Shown: in pieces, positions 22,901 through 31,320 of the stretch | Numbering within the stretch: position 1 is the first letter of the stretch | How the letters are laid out: each line of letters opens with the position of its first letter | Source of the DNA: Liolophura sinensis | Lineage: Eukaryota > Mollusca > Polyplacophora > Chitonida > Chitonidae | Assembly: GCF_032854445.1 (NCBI RefSeq) | Contig: NC_088302.1 | Coordinates: 10,909,338 to 10,973,337, forward strand | DNA length: 64,000 bases | Reading direction: 5' to 3' | Position numbers and translations under genes: made by a program | The notes under the pieces: model-generated | Seen by the model: only the letters and a program-made list of their open reading frames with translations | What the model was told of the DNA's origin: nothing | The model's database searches: none

Positions 22901-25900
22901 ACAAGGGGGCAGTACATGTAGGTTATCAGTATGGCTACCAATCGTCATCACAAGGGGGCACTACATGTAGGTTATCAGTATGCCTGTCAATCGTCATCAC
23001 AAGTTTACACTACATGTAGGTTATCAGTATGCCTACCAATCGTGATCACAAGGAGGCAGTACATGTAGGTTATCAGTATGCCTGCCAATCGTGATCACAA
23101 GTTTACACTACATGTAGGTTATCAGTATGCCTACCAATCATCATCACAAGTTTACACTACATGTAGGTTATCTGTATGCCTACCAATCGTGATCACAAGG
23201 GGGCAGTACATGTAGGTTATCAGTATGCCCACCAATCATCATCACAAGTTTACACTACATGTAGGTTATCAGTATGCCCCCCAATCGTGATCACAAGGGG
23301 GCAGTACATGTAGGTTATCAGTATGCCTACCAATCGTGATCACAAGGGGGCAGTACATGTAGGTTATCAGTATGCCTACCAATCGTGATCACAAGGGGGC
23401 AGTACATGTAGGTTATCTGTATGCCTACCAATCATCATCACAAGTTTACACTACATGTAGGTTATCAGTGTGCCTGCCAATTGTCATCACAAGGGGGCAG
23501 TACATGTAGGTTATCAGTATGCCTACCAATCGTGATCACAAGGGGGCACTACATGTAGGTTATCAGTATGCCTGTCAATTGTCATCACAAGGGGGCAGTA
23601 CATGTAGGTTATCAGTATGCCCACCAATCATCATCACAAGTTTACACTACATGTAGGTTATCAGTATGCCTACCAATCGTGATCACAAGGGGGCAGTACA
23701 TGTAGGTTATCTGTATGCCTACCAATCGTGATCACAAGGGGGCAGTACATGTAGGTTATCAGTATGGCTACCAATCGTGATCACAAGGGGGCAGTACATG
23801 TAGGTTATCAGTATGCCGACCAATTGTCATCACAAGGGGGCAGTACATGTAGGTTATCAGTATGCCTGCCAATCGTGATCACAAGGGGGCAGTACATGTA
23901 GGTTATCAGTATGGCTACCAATCATCATCACAAGTTTACACTACATGTAGGTTATCAGTATGGCTACCAATCGTGATCACAAGGGGGCAGTACATGTAGG
24001 TTATCAGTATGCCCACCAATCATCATCACAAGTTTACACTACATGTAGGTTATCAGTATGCCTACCAATCGTGATCACAAGGGGGCAGTACATGTAGGTT
24101 ATCAGTATGCCTACCAATCATCATCACAAGTTTACACTACATGTAGGTTATCAGTATGGCTACCAATCGTGATCACAAGGGGGCAGTACATGTAGGTTAT
24201 CAGTATGCCCACCAATCATCATCACAAGTTTACACTACATGTAGGTTATCTGTATGCCCCCCAATCGTGATCACAAGGGGGCAGTACATGTAGGTTATCT
24301 GTATTTAAGCTTTCTGATCTCAAAGCTGAAAGCCATATATGGAAGTAGAAGGGGGGGGGGGGGGGGGGGCGTTGGCATGGAAAGTCTGCAGTTTGAAACG
24401 AGATCAAGTGTCAGCCAGAATGCTATGTAAAAAAAAAAAAAAAAAATAACAGTACACCATTTGAGTTTGTGCATTAACTTCATAACCACTGGGGATCGAG
24501 ACCGAGAGGGGGGTGTTGGCATGGAAAGTCTGCAGTTTGAAACAAGATAAAGTGTCAGCCAGAATGCTATGTAAAAAAAAAAAAAATAACAGTACACCAT
24601 TTGAGTTTGTGCATTAACTTCATAACCACTGGGGATCGAGACCGAGCCTTCCTATTGATGTGCACAACAGACACATTATCACAGTTAAAGGGAATATGCT
24701 TAGACTTCAGATGCAACCCCAAAGAACAAAAGCCACAGCAATGGGGTACAGCTCCAGCAGGGTTAAAAGAAAAGTGCATTGCCCTGCATGGTGTTGATCT
24801 CCTGGGGCCATGTCCCATAAAACCACAGGTCTCTGTAGTATCCACTGAAAACAAGTCCTGAAGCTTCTGTAAATAGCTTGAGGTCTGCTGCATCGGTAGT
24901 TTTATTTTCCAAAAGCAAGGCTTATGGTATGTGTAAAAAGTCGTCTCTCCAAACTGACCAGACATCTGAATGATCCAGCGGAAATAAGCATCCAGCTTGA
25001 CTCATCGTCTGGGGTAAGCTTCGCAGATGATATTCCTGTACTTGGTAAAGGCAGTGATAAATTTGGCAATTGTTAAAGATCTGGACTAAAAAGGGTCTGG
25101 CTTGAGGTTAATGGAATTGGACTGCAGTTTAATAACCCTGCCGTGAAAACCAACGTCACCACTGAGGAAGAGTAGACTTGCAAGGTTAACGTCCTTAAGT
25201 GCAATAATCTGCCTTCTTAACGTAGTGGGGATGGTGTCTGCGTGTGGCCACTCTACATAACCCAGGGGATACAGCCGCTGGGTTGGATGAAGGCGGTAAA
25301 TAAGTAAACCAGCTGAGCGTGTTTAAGCCCGCATGATACAGAAATATTTTATGTCTTGGAGCTTGCATTTGAGTTCTGCGGTGGACCAGTTCTCTAGATG
25401 GCTGGTGCTAGCGTTGCTAGTATTACTACCAGTAGTCGAGGAAAGAGAACGCCGACGACGGGCTCATATGACAGAAGTGCCATCGGTATTCTTCCCTTCA
25501 CAAGTCATACTCCTAAAGTCAATGTAGGTATCTGGCAACGCCAGTGATGACCGGTAGATGCTGATGTTTAGACCTAAGATTGGAGAAGAGGATAAGATTG
25601 TAGAAACACGATAGTGAAGCAACAGGATGGCGGCATCCACACCGAAACATGAATCGGGACTGATGACATACAGCTGTTACGTAAAATAACCCATGCTATG
25701 ACACGGATAGTATGACGCGATCAAAAGGCACAAGCATGTGTTACATTGCTAGGTTTTAATGCTTAATCATTCACAAGCTGGCCCTAATAAAATATTAGAG
25801 GCCCAAGTCATCATTTCTTGTGAAATAAGGCAGTCATAAAAATGTTAATGAAGGCAAATTTTAATCAAAGTGAATCTGGAAAAGATCACCCCTGACCCGT

Positions 25901-28900
25901 GACAGGTAATGTAATTTGGACAAATGTGAGCTACAATAAATTCCGTCAACAGTTGTCATTTATGTTGAAACTAGTTGAAAGTCGTAGATTTGAAATTTCC
26001 CATCCCACTTCACTCTACCCCAGAGATGTCCATGCCACTTATTATTCCAAATACCAGTTGGCCTTAATCTTGACCATTGTTTTATGGAAATATTGACTGA
26101 GAAAGTAATATGTTGGCGAAAGAGTAGGCCAAGTCTTAGGCTGATATTTAACAATATAAAATGAGAGGATTTATGGCTGAAGGTGTTTGTAGCTTTTGGC
26201 CGCTGTATGCCAAACTTCTTGGTAACCTGTATTACAGGCGTCCAGCTATTAGCAATAAACTTGACAACCAATGAAATGCTATAGAAAGCAGTTTAGTAAC
26301 TTTCATAACACAAAACTAACCTGTGAGAAATTAGAGGTTGTACATATAGAGTTGTACAGTGTTTTCTACGTGTACATGTACGCAAAGGAGAACGTCTTAA
26401 ATTCTGTGTTATTTGTTTCTTTTATTTGTATATTATCACTAAACACTCTACCTTTTTAAACTTCATTCTTGTTTTATATATTCATATGTTTTCAGTAAGC
26501 GGATCATATATTGGAAGTGGAGTTGCATCAGCAATCGGGGCCATACTCATGGCAGTTGGGGGATGCTGCGCGAAAAGCAAATGGGACAAACGAGCTAACT
26601 CTGCAGGTAAGACTTGTGTAGTACAGGTGATTACTTGACAATTGATGATTGTTGAAAATCTAAAGTGAGAAAAATTGAATGATATAGAGAAGGGGAGGTG
26701 TTCAAGAGCTTCTTTAGTGCTAAGGCGTGTGTGGCTTAAAGCAAGGTTAAATGACAAGGAACAGACAGATAGACAGGTTGACTTTCTTACGTTTTAAAAA
26801 AAAAAAATGCATTGTATTACAATCGCTCTTGTTAGTTTTGAAGGATAACACAAAAATAAGTTTTCTGTCGTTTCGAAATTTGCCTGGTGTGACGCTGTGT
26901 AAGAACACTTGTCCCCCATCACTGCCATATGGCCACAAATGACACCGTACTCTCAAACACGCATGACATCCTTTATATCCTCAATAGGATTTTGATAAAT
27001 AACACTATTTAACCCATATAACTGAAGATTCCTTAAAAAACAAAAACAAAAAAATTTCCAGATGTGATGTGATAATATTCCCTGTATGACATCTAATCAG
27101 GCAGATGTGACGTTGAGTAAGGCATTTATGCTGGGGTGAGGGCAAAGAGGAAGGGACAGAAATATTTTGTTTCTGTATACTCTTACGAAACATACAATAT
27201 CGGTTTTAATTCACTGCAATATTTTCACAATTTAGGAGAGCAATTCAGACTATCCCAGTCTTTATCAATTCATCTTGCTTTTAAGACACAGATGTTTTGA
27301 CACCAAAGTAGCTCTTTAAGCCAATGTTTCTGCAGAAGTATATTGTGGTCCAAAGTCCATAATGTTACAATGTATCAATTTCCATTTAATGTCATAGTGT
27401 CTTTCATGTGACATCATCATGATGAGCTGGGAAAGAAACATTTGACGTCAACAAATTGAAGTCAAGGCCCTGCCACTGGGTGTTTGACAGGTCCCAAATG
27501 TAGGGAAAATATCTGTGTATTATATCTAAGATACTAAACTCTGTTTAGAGAGCTCAGAAAGAACAGATAAATAATATTGGCAGTGCACGGTGAGGTGTGA
27601 TGCCAAACAGAACTCTTTTTTGTGACAGAGGATGCATTACTAATTTTCTAATAATTTACTCTACTATCTATTTAACCTATTATTACAAAAGAGGAATAAG
27701 CCACTTCCAGTTTAAATGTTTTGAAGATTGATGGCAAGTGGGTGTACATTTTATTGTTAATGGTATAATAATTTCATTTTGCTCTGTTTTTCTTGCAATT
27801 CAAAATAAACACCCAGTAAAATCCACTATGTATCAAACTTATCCAGGGAGAGACTGTCATAATTTTTACACTGTTTGCAAATCGTCGATCTAACAAGAGG
27901 TTATTTGTATGTACTGTTTAAGGAGGGAACGAAAATGGAGTTGCTGCTGCCCAGTATATGCCAGGTAACGCCAACTCGTCAGTTGAAACCCCAGTCGAAG
28001 GTGTAAGTACGGTTTTATACCTTGGGAATGCAATGTGGGCAGCTTGATGTGTGCCTGTCCCTGGGTGGGTGTGTCTTGCCATCATTTCTGTATGCATTGC
28101 ATTCTTGTAAGCGAGATACTTCAAAACTAGTTAATATGTAAGCTTGTTCATATTTGATTCCCACGATTATTATTATCATGATCAGATTACTTTATTTTTT
28201 TCTTTATTTTTACTTTTTATTTTTACCAGAGTTTACATATTTTAGATGTAAATGGCATTTAGCTCGTGAGTTTGAGCGTTACTCTGAGGTAGAGCAGGCC
28301 TCAACAACCCAGGTTATTCTCCACACCTGCAGTAATATAGGGGTGAAAGAAGCAGAGCATATGAGTATTGTAAACACCCAGGGCATCTTCAAGTTTTGTT
28401 TGAATTGGGTGCCTTATCTGGTATCTGTCTACCGTGAGTAAGGCATCATATCTGATGTTGATGTACTGCATCTGCATAGGGTATCATATCTGGTGTCCCT
28501 GCACCATGACCCATGACTGGGGATGGTGTCATCAGATGTAGATGCACTGTGACTGCATTAGGTGTTATATCTGGTTTCATGGTAGGGTGTAGTATCTAGT
28601 GCTTGTGTAGTGTCATTGTGTAAGGTATCATACCTGGTATCTGCGTACTGTGACTGTGTAGAGTGTCATATCTGGTGTTGACATGGTGTTCCTGTGAAGC
28701 GCACCATCTTAGAAGGAGATACTTTTATTACCAAACAAAACTGAAATGGAAGTTAAATGTAAAACAAGTTTGCAAATTAGCAAACACATCATGGCAGTTG
28801 GTGAACATCATATCACAAAATGCTTCTGACTGGACTTTTGTTTCCTTTTTATATGCCCTCGCCACTGGGTGGAGCGTAATATTTCATAGCGATTTTGTCC

Positions 28901-29784
28901 ATCTCTCAGTCTGTATTCATTTTCCAGGCTATATCTCCAATTGCTTTCCACGGAGAATTTTAATTTTTGGTGGATACATAGATACACAGATAACGATGTG
29001 TCGCGACTCACAAATGTTCATTTCCGTGGTTGTCATGGTAGCCACCATGACCAGGCAGCCATTTTCCTTAGATATACTATATAAGTAGATAACTATAATT
29101 CTAACTCCATCTGTTTTCTGCGTAGTGTTTTAATTTTAGGTAGATATCTTCATACACACATGAGGGGCCTCCGTGGCTCAGTCGGTTAGCGCGCTAGCGC
29201 AGCGTAGTGACCCAGAAGCCTCTCACCAATGCGGTCGCTGTGAGTTCAAGACCAGCTCATGCCGGCTTCCTCTCCGGCCGTACGTGGGAAGGTCTGCCAG
29301 CAACCTGCGGATGGTCGTGGGTTTCCGCCGGGCTCTGCCCGGTTTCCACCCACCATAATGCTGACCGCCGTCGTATAAGTGAAATATTCTTGAGTACGGC
29401 GTAAAATACCAATCAATCAAATCATACACACATGACGATGTGTCACGACTCACATTTGTTCATTTCCGCAGTGGTCATGGTTACAATATCGCCAGTTTTC
29501 CTACAGTATATATACTGTATAAATAACTCCAACTCTTTTCTGCATAGAGTTTTAATTTACATACACAGATGAAAATGTGTCAGGACTCACATTTGTCCAT
29601 TTGCCTGCGCAAATGTCATGGTGACCAGATTGCCATTTTCTCTATATATATTTCGTGCCTAACTCCAAATGTTTTCTGCGTAGAAATTGAATTTTTGGTG
29701 GATCCATACATATTGAGATGATGTGTTGCCACTCACATTTGTCCATTTGTGTGGTTGTCATGGTTACCAGATAGCTATTTTCCT

Positions 29785-29843
<59 letters not shown>

Positions 29844-30189
29844 TATATAAATAACTATGATTTTGTGTGCAGGCTGTAACTCCAACTGTTTTCCACGTTG
29901 AATTTTCAATTTTGGTGGACACATTTGTCCATTTGCGTGGTTGTCATGGTAACCACACCTGTGAAGATTTCCCTCAGTGGTTACACTCACCACAATGGTG
30001 CAGGTATTCTTGTGTACATTTCAATCAGATGCATTTGTTGGGGCATGTGTTGTGTTCACCTAGACTCTTGTTTTGTTTTCCCAACAGGTGACCCTTATAT
30101 CTAATGACCAAAACAAGACTTCAGCTCCCCCGCCCTCTTACTCAGACCTGTTTGGAAAAGAAGGAGATTCCAGAACTACGCACATGTGA
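8393..30189 (+). CDS. Gene A: five-SRCR type I transmembrane scavenger-type receptor, 707 aa
   Basis: Coding exons: 8393-8456, 8944-9160, 9822-9958, 11876-12041, 14089-14246, 15677-15839, 16379-16545, 17477-17624, 18853-19034, 20334-20487, 20738-20913, 21646-21744, 26496-26606, 27923-28002, 30088-30189. All introns are GT-AG and phases match throughout (2124 nt, 708 codons with stop). Order: signal peptide (1-21), SRCR domains at about 22-139, 140-247, 248-357, 358-467 and 468-577, linker 578-610, membrane helix 615-633, cytoplasmic tail to 707. Each SRCR domain has six cysteines and is cut by one internal phase-2 intron, as in group A SRCR domains. SRCR proteins bind microbial or modified ligands outside the cell; this role is inferred from the family. 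An in-frame TGA at 8375 supports the chosen start. UTRs were not resolved. Confidence 0.88.
8944..9958 (+). CDS. Gene A exons 2-3: SRCR domain 1 (divergent)
   Basis: Exon 2 (8944-9160) gives the N-terminal half with cysteines in YPVCYN and WICQTR. Exon 3 (9822-9958) gives the C-terminal half with cysteines in KAEC, TDC, SEC and the junction Cys after IFIY. That last Cys is rebuilt across the intron if exon 4 starts at 11876 (T+GC). The usual WGTVCDD and RLVGG motifs are weak, so this is the most diverged of the five domains. Confidence 0.8.
10028..11210 (+). repeat. 41-bp direct repeats flanking the SINE-2 array
   Basis: An identical 41-base segment starting CAAGTAATATGAACAGTGG occurs at 10028-10068 and 11170-11210, exactly bracketing the SINE-2 array. 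Confidence 0.9.
10076..11169 (+). mobile_element. Tandem array of four SINE-2 units
   Basis: Units begin at 10076, 10332, 10588 and 10842 (periods 256, 256, 254) with GCATCCGCTTC. Each contains the B-box-like AAGGTCAATCCTGGATC and the body GGCTCGGGCGGAGCGCC. Only the last copy continues into the SINE tail (ACGACTGAAAAATTGTTAAG, then ACTCACTCAATC). The tRNA-like head seen at 5226-5372 and 33745 is missing. Copies 1-2 and copies 3-4 share diagnostic differences. Confidence 0.88.
11490..11690 (+). mobile_element. SINE-3-like fragment
   Basis: Contains GTGACTTGCCAAAAATCTGT, a GGTATTCCAGTTTCATCC block and CACCCATAAAACTGACC, shared with the copies at 18535-18770 and 48860-48990. Confidence 0.55.
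11876..14246 (+). CDS. Gene A exons 4-5: SRCR domain 2
   Basis: Exon 4 (11876-12041) encodes LRLTGGPDERRGRLEI and GSVCGDIFSEMYAKVACRQM, a canonical N-terminal half. Exon 5 (14089-14246) gives the C-terminal half with LFGCLGNESRLIDCRH, NTC and GVEC. Six cysteines are present. A long pyrimidine tract fills the intron just before exon 5. Confidence 0.9.
12754..12845. repeat. 18-bp tandem repeat
   Basis: About five copies of CATTTTGACACTTTTACA in intron 4 of gene A. Confidence 0.88.
13286..14043 (+). repeat. Polypyrimidine minisatellite, about 750 bp
   Basis: Almost purely C/T on the plus strand, built from imperfect repeats of motifs such as TTTCCCCTCCATTCTT and CCCTCTATTCTT. It ends 45 bases before the exon 5 acceptor. 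Long open frames across it are composition artefacts. Confidence 0.9.
14247..15676 (+). other. Gene A intron 5
   Basis: AT-rich intron with no coding signal apart from the SINE-1 copy at 15325-15568. Confidence 0.7.
15325..15568 (+). mobile_element. SINE-1 copy
   Basis: Diverged but near full length: GGGAGCCTCCCTGTTCAAG head, TGAGTTCAAGTCCAGCTCAT (B-box region), CAGCAACATGCGGATGG, then TATTCTTGAGTACAGCGTAA and an AAATA tail. Confidence 0.8.
15677..16545 (+). CDS. Gene A exons 6-7: SRCR domain 3
   Basis: Exon 6 (15677-15839) encodes a half-domain with WKAVCGMI and VACREMGLP. Exon 7 (16379-16545) has FRCRGYESSITQC, then DDC and IVC. Six cysteines. The exon 7 donor is either 16543 or 16546, three bases apart and both in phase 1; GTAAGT at 16546 is the stronger site. 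Confidence 0.88.
16552..16870 (+). mobile_element. SINE-2 copy, diverged
   Basis: Contains GGGATCAAACCCGAG (B box), TTGGCACTCAGCACTGAGAG, GGCAGCACTTTGGCAGC and a tail with CATATGACAGAAAAATGCTT and ATGACATAAAACC, aligned piece by piece with the 10076 array units. It starts within ten bases of the exon 7 donor. Confidence 0.65.
16908..16998. repeat. (TA)n microsatellite
   Basis: About 30 consecutive TA units followed by interrupted CATATATAC repeats. Confidence 0.95.
17477..19034 (+). CDS. Gene A exons 8-9: SRCR domain 4
   Basis: Exon 8 (17477-17624) encodes PVRLVGGDNSTGRLEV and GIWGTVCNK, then KVTCRALGF. Exon 9 (18853-19034) has KTCFGHEDSLKNC, DQC and VISC. Six cysteines, with a classic VRLVGG start. 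The C-terminal half carries a Pro/Gln-rich insert (QAPPEQPAW) before the third cysteine. Confidence 0.92.
17705..18115 (+). mobile_element. SINE-2 copy with partly duplicated tail
   Basis: Body motifs GACCGTCCGCCTCAAAGTCG, GTGCTCAGCAGTGAGAG and TCCTGTCATAAGAAGACAC are followed by two successive tail segments (near 17985 and 18090), each with a TATGACTGA/CAAATT-like block. The repeated tail suggests local duplication. Confidence 0.62.
18535..18770 (+). mobile_element. SINE-3-like copy
   Basis: Contains GGTCCAGCTCCCGCTG, TAACTTGCCAAAGGTCAGTG and ACACCTAAGAAACTGACC, matching other SINE-3-like pieces in the window. Confidence 0.5.
19077..19625. repeat. 69-bp tandem repeat, eight copies
   Basis: Each unit contains GAAACAACCGTTCCACTGTG and ACAACAAGCACACTGGAG. 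Copies differ by a few bases (TCCTCGTG versus TCCTCATG alternate). It lies 42 bases after the exon 9 donor of gene A. A 189-residue frame on the opposite strand is repeat-derived. Confidence 0.92.
19655..19920 (-). mobile_element. SINE-1 copy, minus strand
   Basis: Reads as the reverse complement of SINE-1: TTTATTTGATTGATTGATTG tail, CGCCGCACTCCAGAACATTT, GGAAACCGGGCAGAGCCC, AACCATCCGCAGGTTACTG, GAGCTGGACTTGAATTCACT. Confidence 0.88.
19921..20333 (+). other. Gene A intron 9, distal part
   Basis: Unremarkable AT-rich intron with a loose internal duplication (the 'GTTGCAATTTCAT...GGCAT/GGTAT' segment near 19970 and 20048). Confidence 0.5.
20334..20913 (+). CDS. Gene A exons 10-11: SRCR domain 5
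   Basis: Exon 10 (20334-20487) encodes PIRLVGGPDNTTGRLELF, then GQWGTVCSD and KVACRQL. Exon 11 (20738-20913) has VWLDKLQCRGEESHIIQC, SC and VLKC. This is the most canonical of the five domains. Confidence 0.95.
21646..21744 (+). CDS. Gene A exon 12: extracellular linker
   Basis: Encodes 33 residues rich in Lys, Thr and Ser (SSTL/TVTDN type sequence with KPKKKSES), linking SRCR 5 to the membrane helix. It enters and leaves in phase 1, so it could be skipped without breaking the frame. Confidence 0.85.
21824..24300. repeat. 49-bp minisatellite, about 50 copies
   Basis: Consensus unit contains GCAGTACATGTAGGTTATCA followed by GTATGCCTACCAATCGTGAT. Two main unit types alternate: one with CGTGATCACAAGGGGGCAG, the other with CATCATCACAAGTTTACAC. 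A third type has GACCAATTGTCAAAACAAG. It fills much of intron 12 of gene A. Confidence 0.95.
24350..24646. repeat. Poly-G run and a tandem duplication of about 140 bp
   Basis: A run of about 20 G (24350-24369) precedes two near-identical segments starting TTGGCATGGAAAGTCTGC at 24372 and 24516, each containing a poly-A run and ending GGGGATCGAGACCGAG. The duplicated piece is the edge of the retroelement relic that follows. Confidence 0.85.
24460..25160 (-). pseudogene. DIRS-like retroelement RT/RNase H relic
   Basis: The minus strand encodes HIPFNCDNVSVVHINRK followed by a segment with SPVVMKLMHKL, the 'FHCDN.aVVhIiNk..sr.p.iMkLlR.L' block of DIRS-type RNase H regions, and upstream an FMGHGP...HFSFNPAGAVPHCC-like stretch in the expected order. 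Stops and frame changes show decay. Clade assignment rests on recalled family motifs. Confidence 0.55.
25161..26495 (+). other. Gene A intron 12, distal part
   Basis: No supported feature. Part of 25161-25600 may still be retroelement sequence. Confidence 0.4.
26496..26606 (+). CDS. Gene A exon 13: transmembrane helix
   Basis: Encodes YIGSGVASAIGAILMAVGG, a 19-residue apolar stretch rich in Gly/Ala (GxxxA/GxxxG-like spacing), followed by CC and KSKWDKR. The basic stop-transfer side and juxtamembrane Cys pair fit a type I protein with possible palmitoylation. Confidence 0.88.
26860..27175 (+). repeat. Dispersed repeat shared with 56410-56690
   Basis: Shares GTTTTCTGTCGTTT, the 'GTGTGACGC/GTCG..AAGAA(T)ACTT' region, GCCACAAATGACAC and a later GATGTGATGT-type block with 56410-56690. 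No terminal repeats or coding potential seen. Confidence 0.6.
27923..30189 (+). CDS. Gene A exons 14-15: cytoplasmic tail with PPxY motif
   Basis: Exon 14 (27923-28002) encodes a 27-residue Asn/Ala-rich segment and ends phase 0 at GGT/GTAAGT. Exon 15 (30088-30189) encodes APPPSYSDLFGKEG near the end and stops at 30187-30189. PPSY (residues 689-692) is a PPxY motif, a ligand for WW domains such as those of Nedd4-type ubiquitin ligases, so the receptor may be regulated by ubiquitin-dependent trafficking (inference). Confidence 0.85.
29164..29422 (+). mobile_element. SINE-1, full length with target-site duplication
   Basis: The head GGGCCTCCGTGGCTCAGTCG holds an A box (TGGCTCAGTCGG), and GAGTTCAAGACC fits a B box. 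The body includes CGTGGGTTTCCGCCGGGCTC, and the end is TTGAGTACGGCGTAAAATAC then AATCAATCAAAT. A perfect 13-bp duplication, CATACACACATGA, lies at 29151-29163 and 29423-29435. This is the best-preserved SINE-1 in the window. Confidence 0.93.
29791..29838. repeat. (TA)n microsatellite
   Basis: About 24 TA units. Confidence 0.95.
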
Positions 30190-30586
30190 TTTATCTGTTA
30201 ATGAAATTTAACCGGTGATGCTTGTGGTCAGCTCTACAAGGTTTATGTGGCAGTCTTGTCACCCCGAGAGCTATTACAAAGATAGCTCTGTGGTATTGAA
30301 CCCTGGTAGAGAACTCGAAGTGTTTTGTCAACCATTGGTAACTGTGTGTGTCTGTCTGTTTGTTTGTTTTAGTTCATACCCATTGACCAATATGTGTCAA
30401 ATGTTTATTGTTGTAATGGTTGGCCTCAGCCTCCCCCACCCACCCCCACATCCACTCCGTCCACATCTTTTTAAACTCTCTTTTGCTCAAACTCTTTTAG
30501 CCAGATTTACCAAACCCATGCCACCTGTACACTAGGGCATTGAAAAAAAAATAATTTTTGGTGACTTATATTTTGTGGACATTGTT

Positions 30587-31250
30587 GGGCCTGGGCCTGT
30601 GACTGGGCCTGTGTCTGGGCCTGTGACTGGGCCTGTGTCTGGGCCTGTGACTGGGCCTGCTGTGACTGGGTCTGGGCCTGGGCCTGTGTCTGGGCCTGCT
30701 GTGACTCGGCCTGTGTCTGGGCCTGTGACTGGGCCTGTGAATGGGCCTGGGCCTGTGTCTGGGCCTGCTGTGACTCGGCCTGTGTCTGGGCCTGTGACTG
30801 GGCCTGTGAATGGGCCTGGGCCTGTGTCTGGGCCTGTGACTGGGCCTGGGCCTGTGAATGGGCCTGGGCCTGTGTCTGGGCCTGTGACTGGGCCTGGGCC
30901 TGTGAATGGGCCTGGGCCTGTGTCTGGGCCTGTGACTGGGCCTGTGACTGGGCCTGCTGTGACTGGCCTGCTGTGACTGGGCCTGCTGTGACTGGGCCTG
31001 GGCCTGTGACTGGGCCTGTGACTGGGCCTGCTGTGACTGGGCCTGGGCCCGTGTCTGGGCTTGGGCCTGTGACTCGGCCTGTGTCTGGGCCTGGACCTGT
31101 GACTGGGCCTGTGTCTGGACCTGTGACTGGGCCTGTGTCTGGGCCTGGGCCTGTGACTGTCTGGGCCTGGGCCAGAGCTTGTGACTGTGCCTGGGCCTTG
31201 GCTTGTGTCGGGGCCTGTGACTGGGCATGTATCTGAGCTTGTGACTGTGC
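30587..31250. repeat. GGCCTG-rich minisatellite, about 660 bp
   Basis: Built from hexamer-based words GGGCCTGTGACT, GGGCCTGTGTCT and GGGCCTGCTGTGACT. It starts about 400 bases after the gene A stop codon. Because period lengths are multiples of three, frames of more than 200 codons are open on both strands; none has a promoter, splice or homology signal. Confidence 0.93.
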
Positions 31251-31320
31251 CTGCATGACCTGGTAAAAAGCCTATCTGTAGCAACAATGCTTTACTGCCC
31301 AGGGGTGTTATTTCGGGCAT

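Larger units (their letters stand above)
28850..29960 (+). repeat. Degenerate tandem repeat, unit about 140 bp
   Basis: At least five diverged copies of a segment containing CATTTGTCCATTTGCGTGGT, TGTCATGGTTACCA, GCCATTTTCCTTA, an ACTATATAAATAACT block and AACTCCAACTGTTTTC. A SINE-1 copy and a (TA)n run interrupt the series. It lies in the last intron of gene A. Confidence 0.78.

Noticed and set aside
21824-24300. Regular direct repeats resembling a CRISPR array
   Set aside because: The units are contiguous with no unique spacers, and the host is an animal. It is a minisatellite.
30507-31320. Open frames of about 220-262 codons on both strands
   Set aside because: Caused by hexamer-based repeats; the protein would be a simple Gln/Ala or Pro/Gly repeat with no flanking gene structure.
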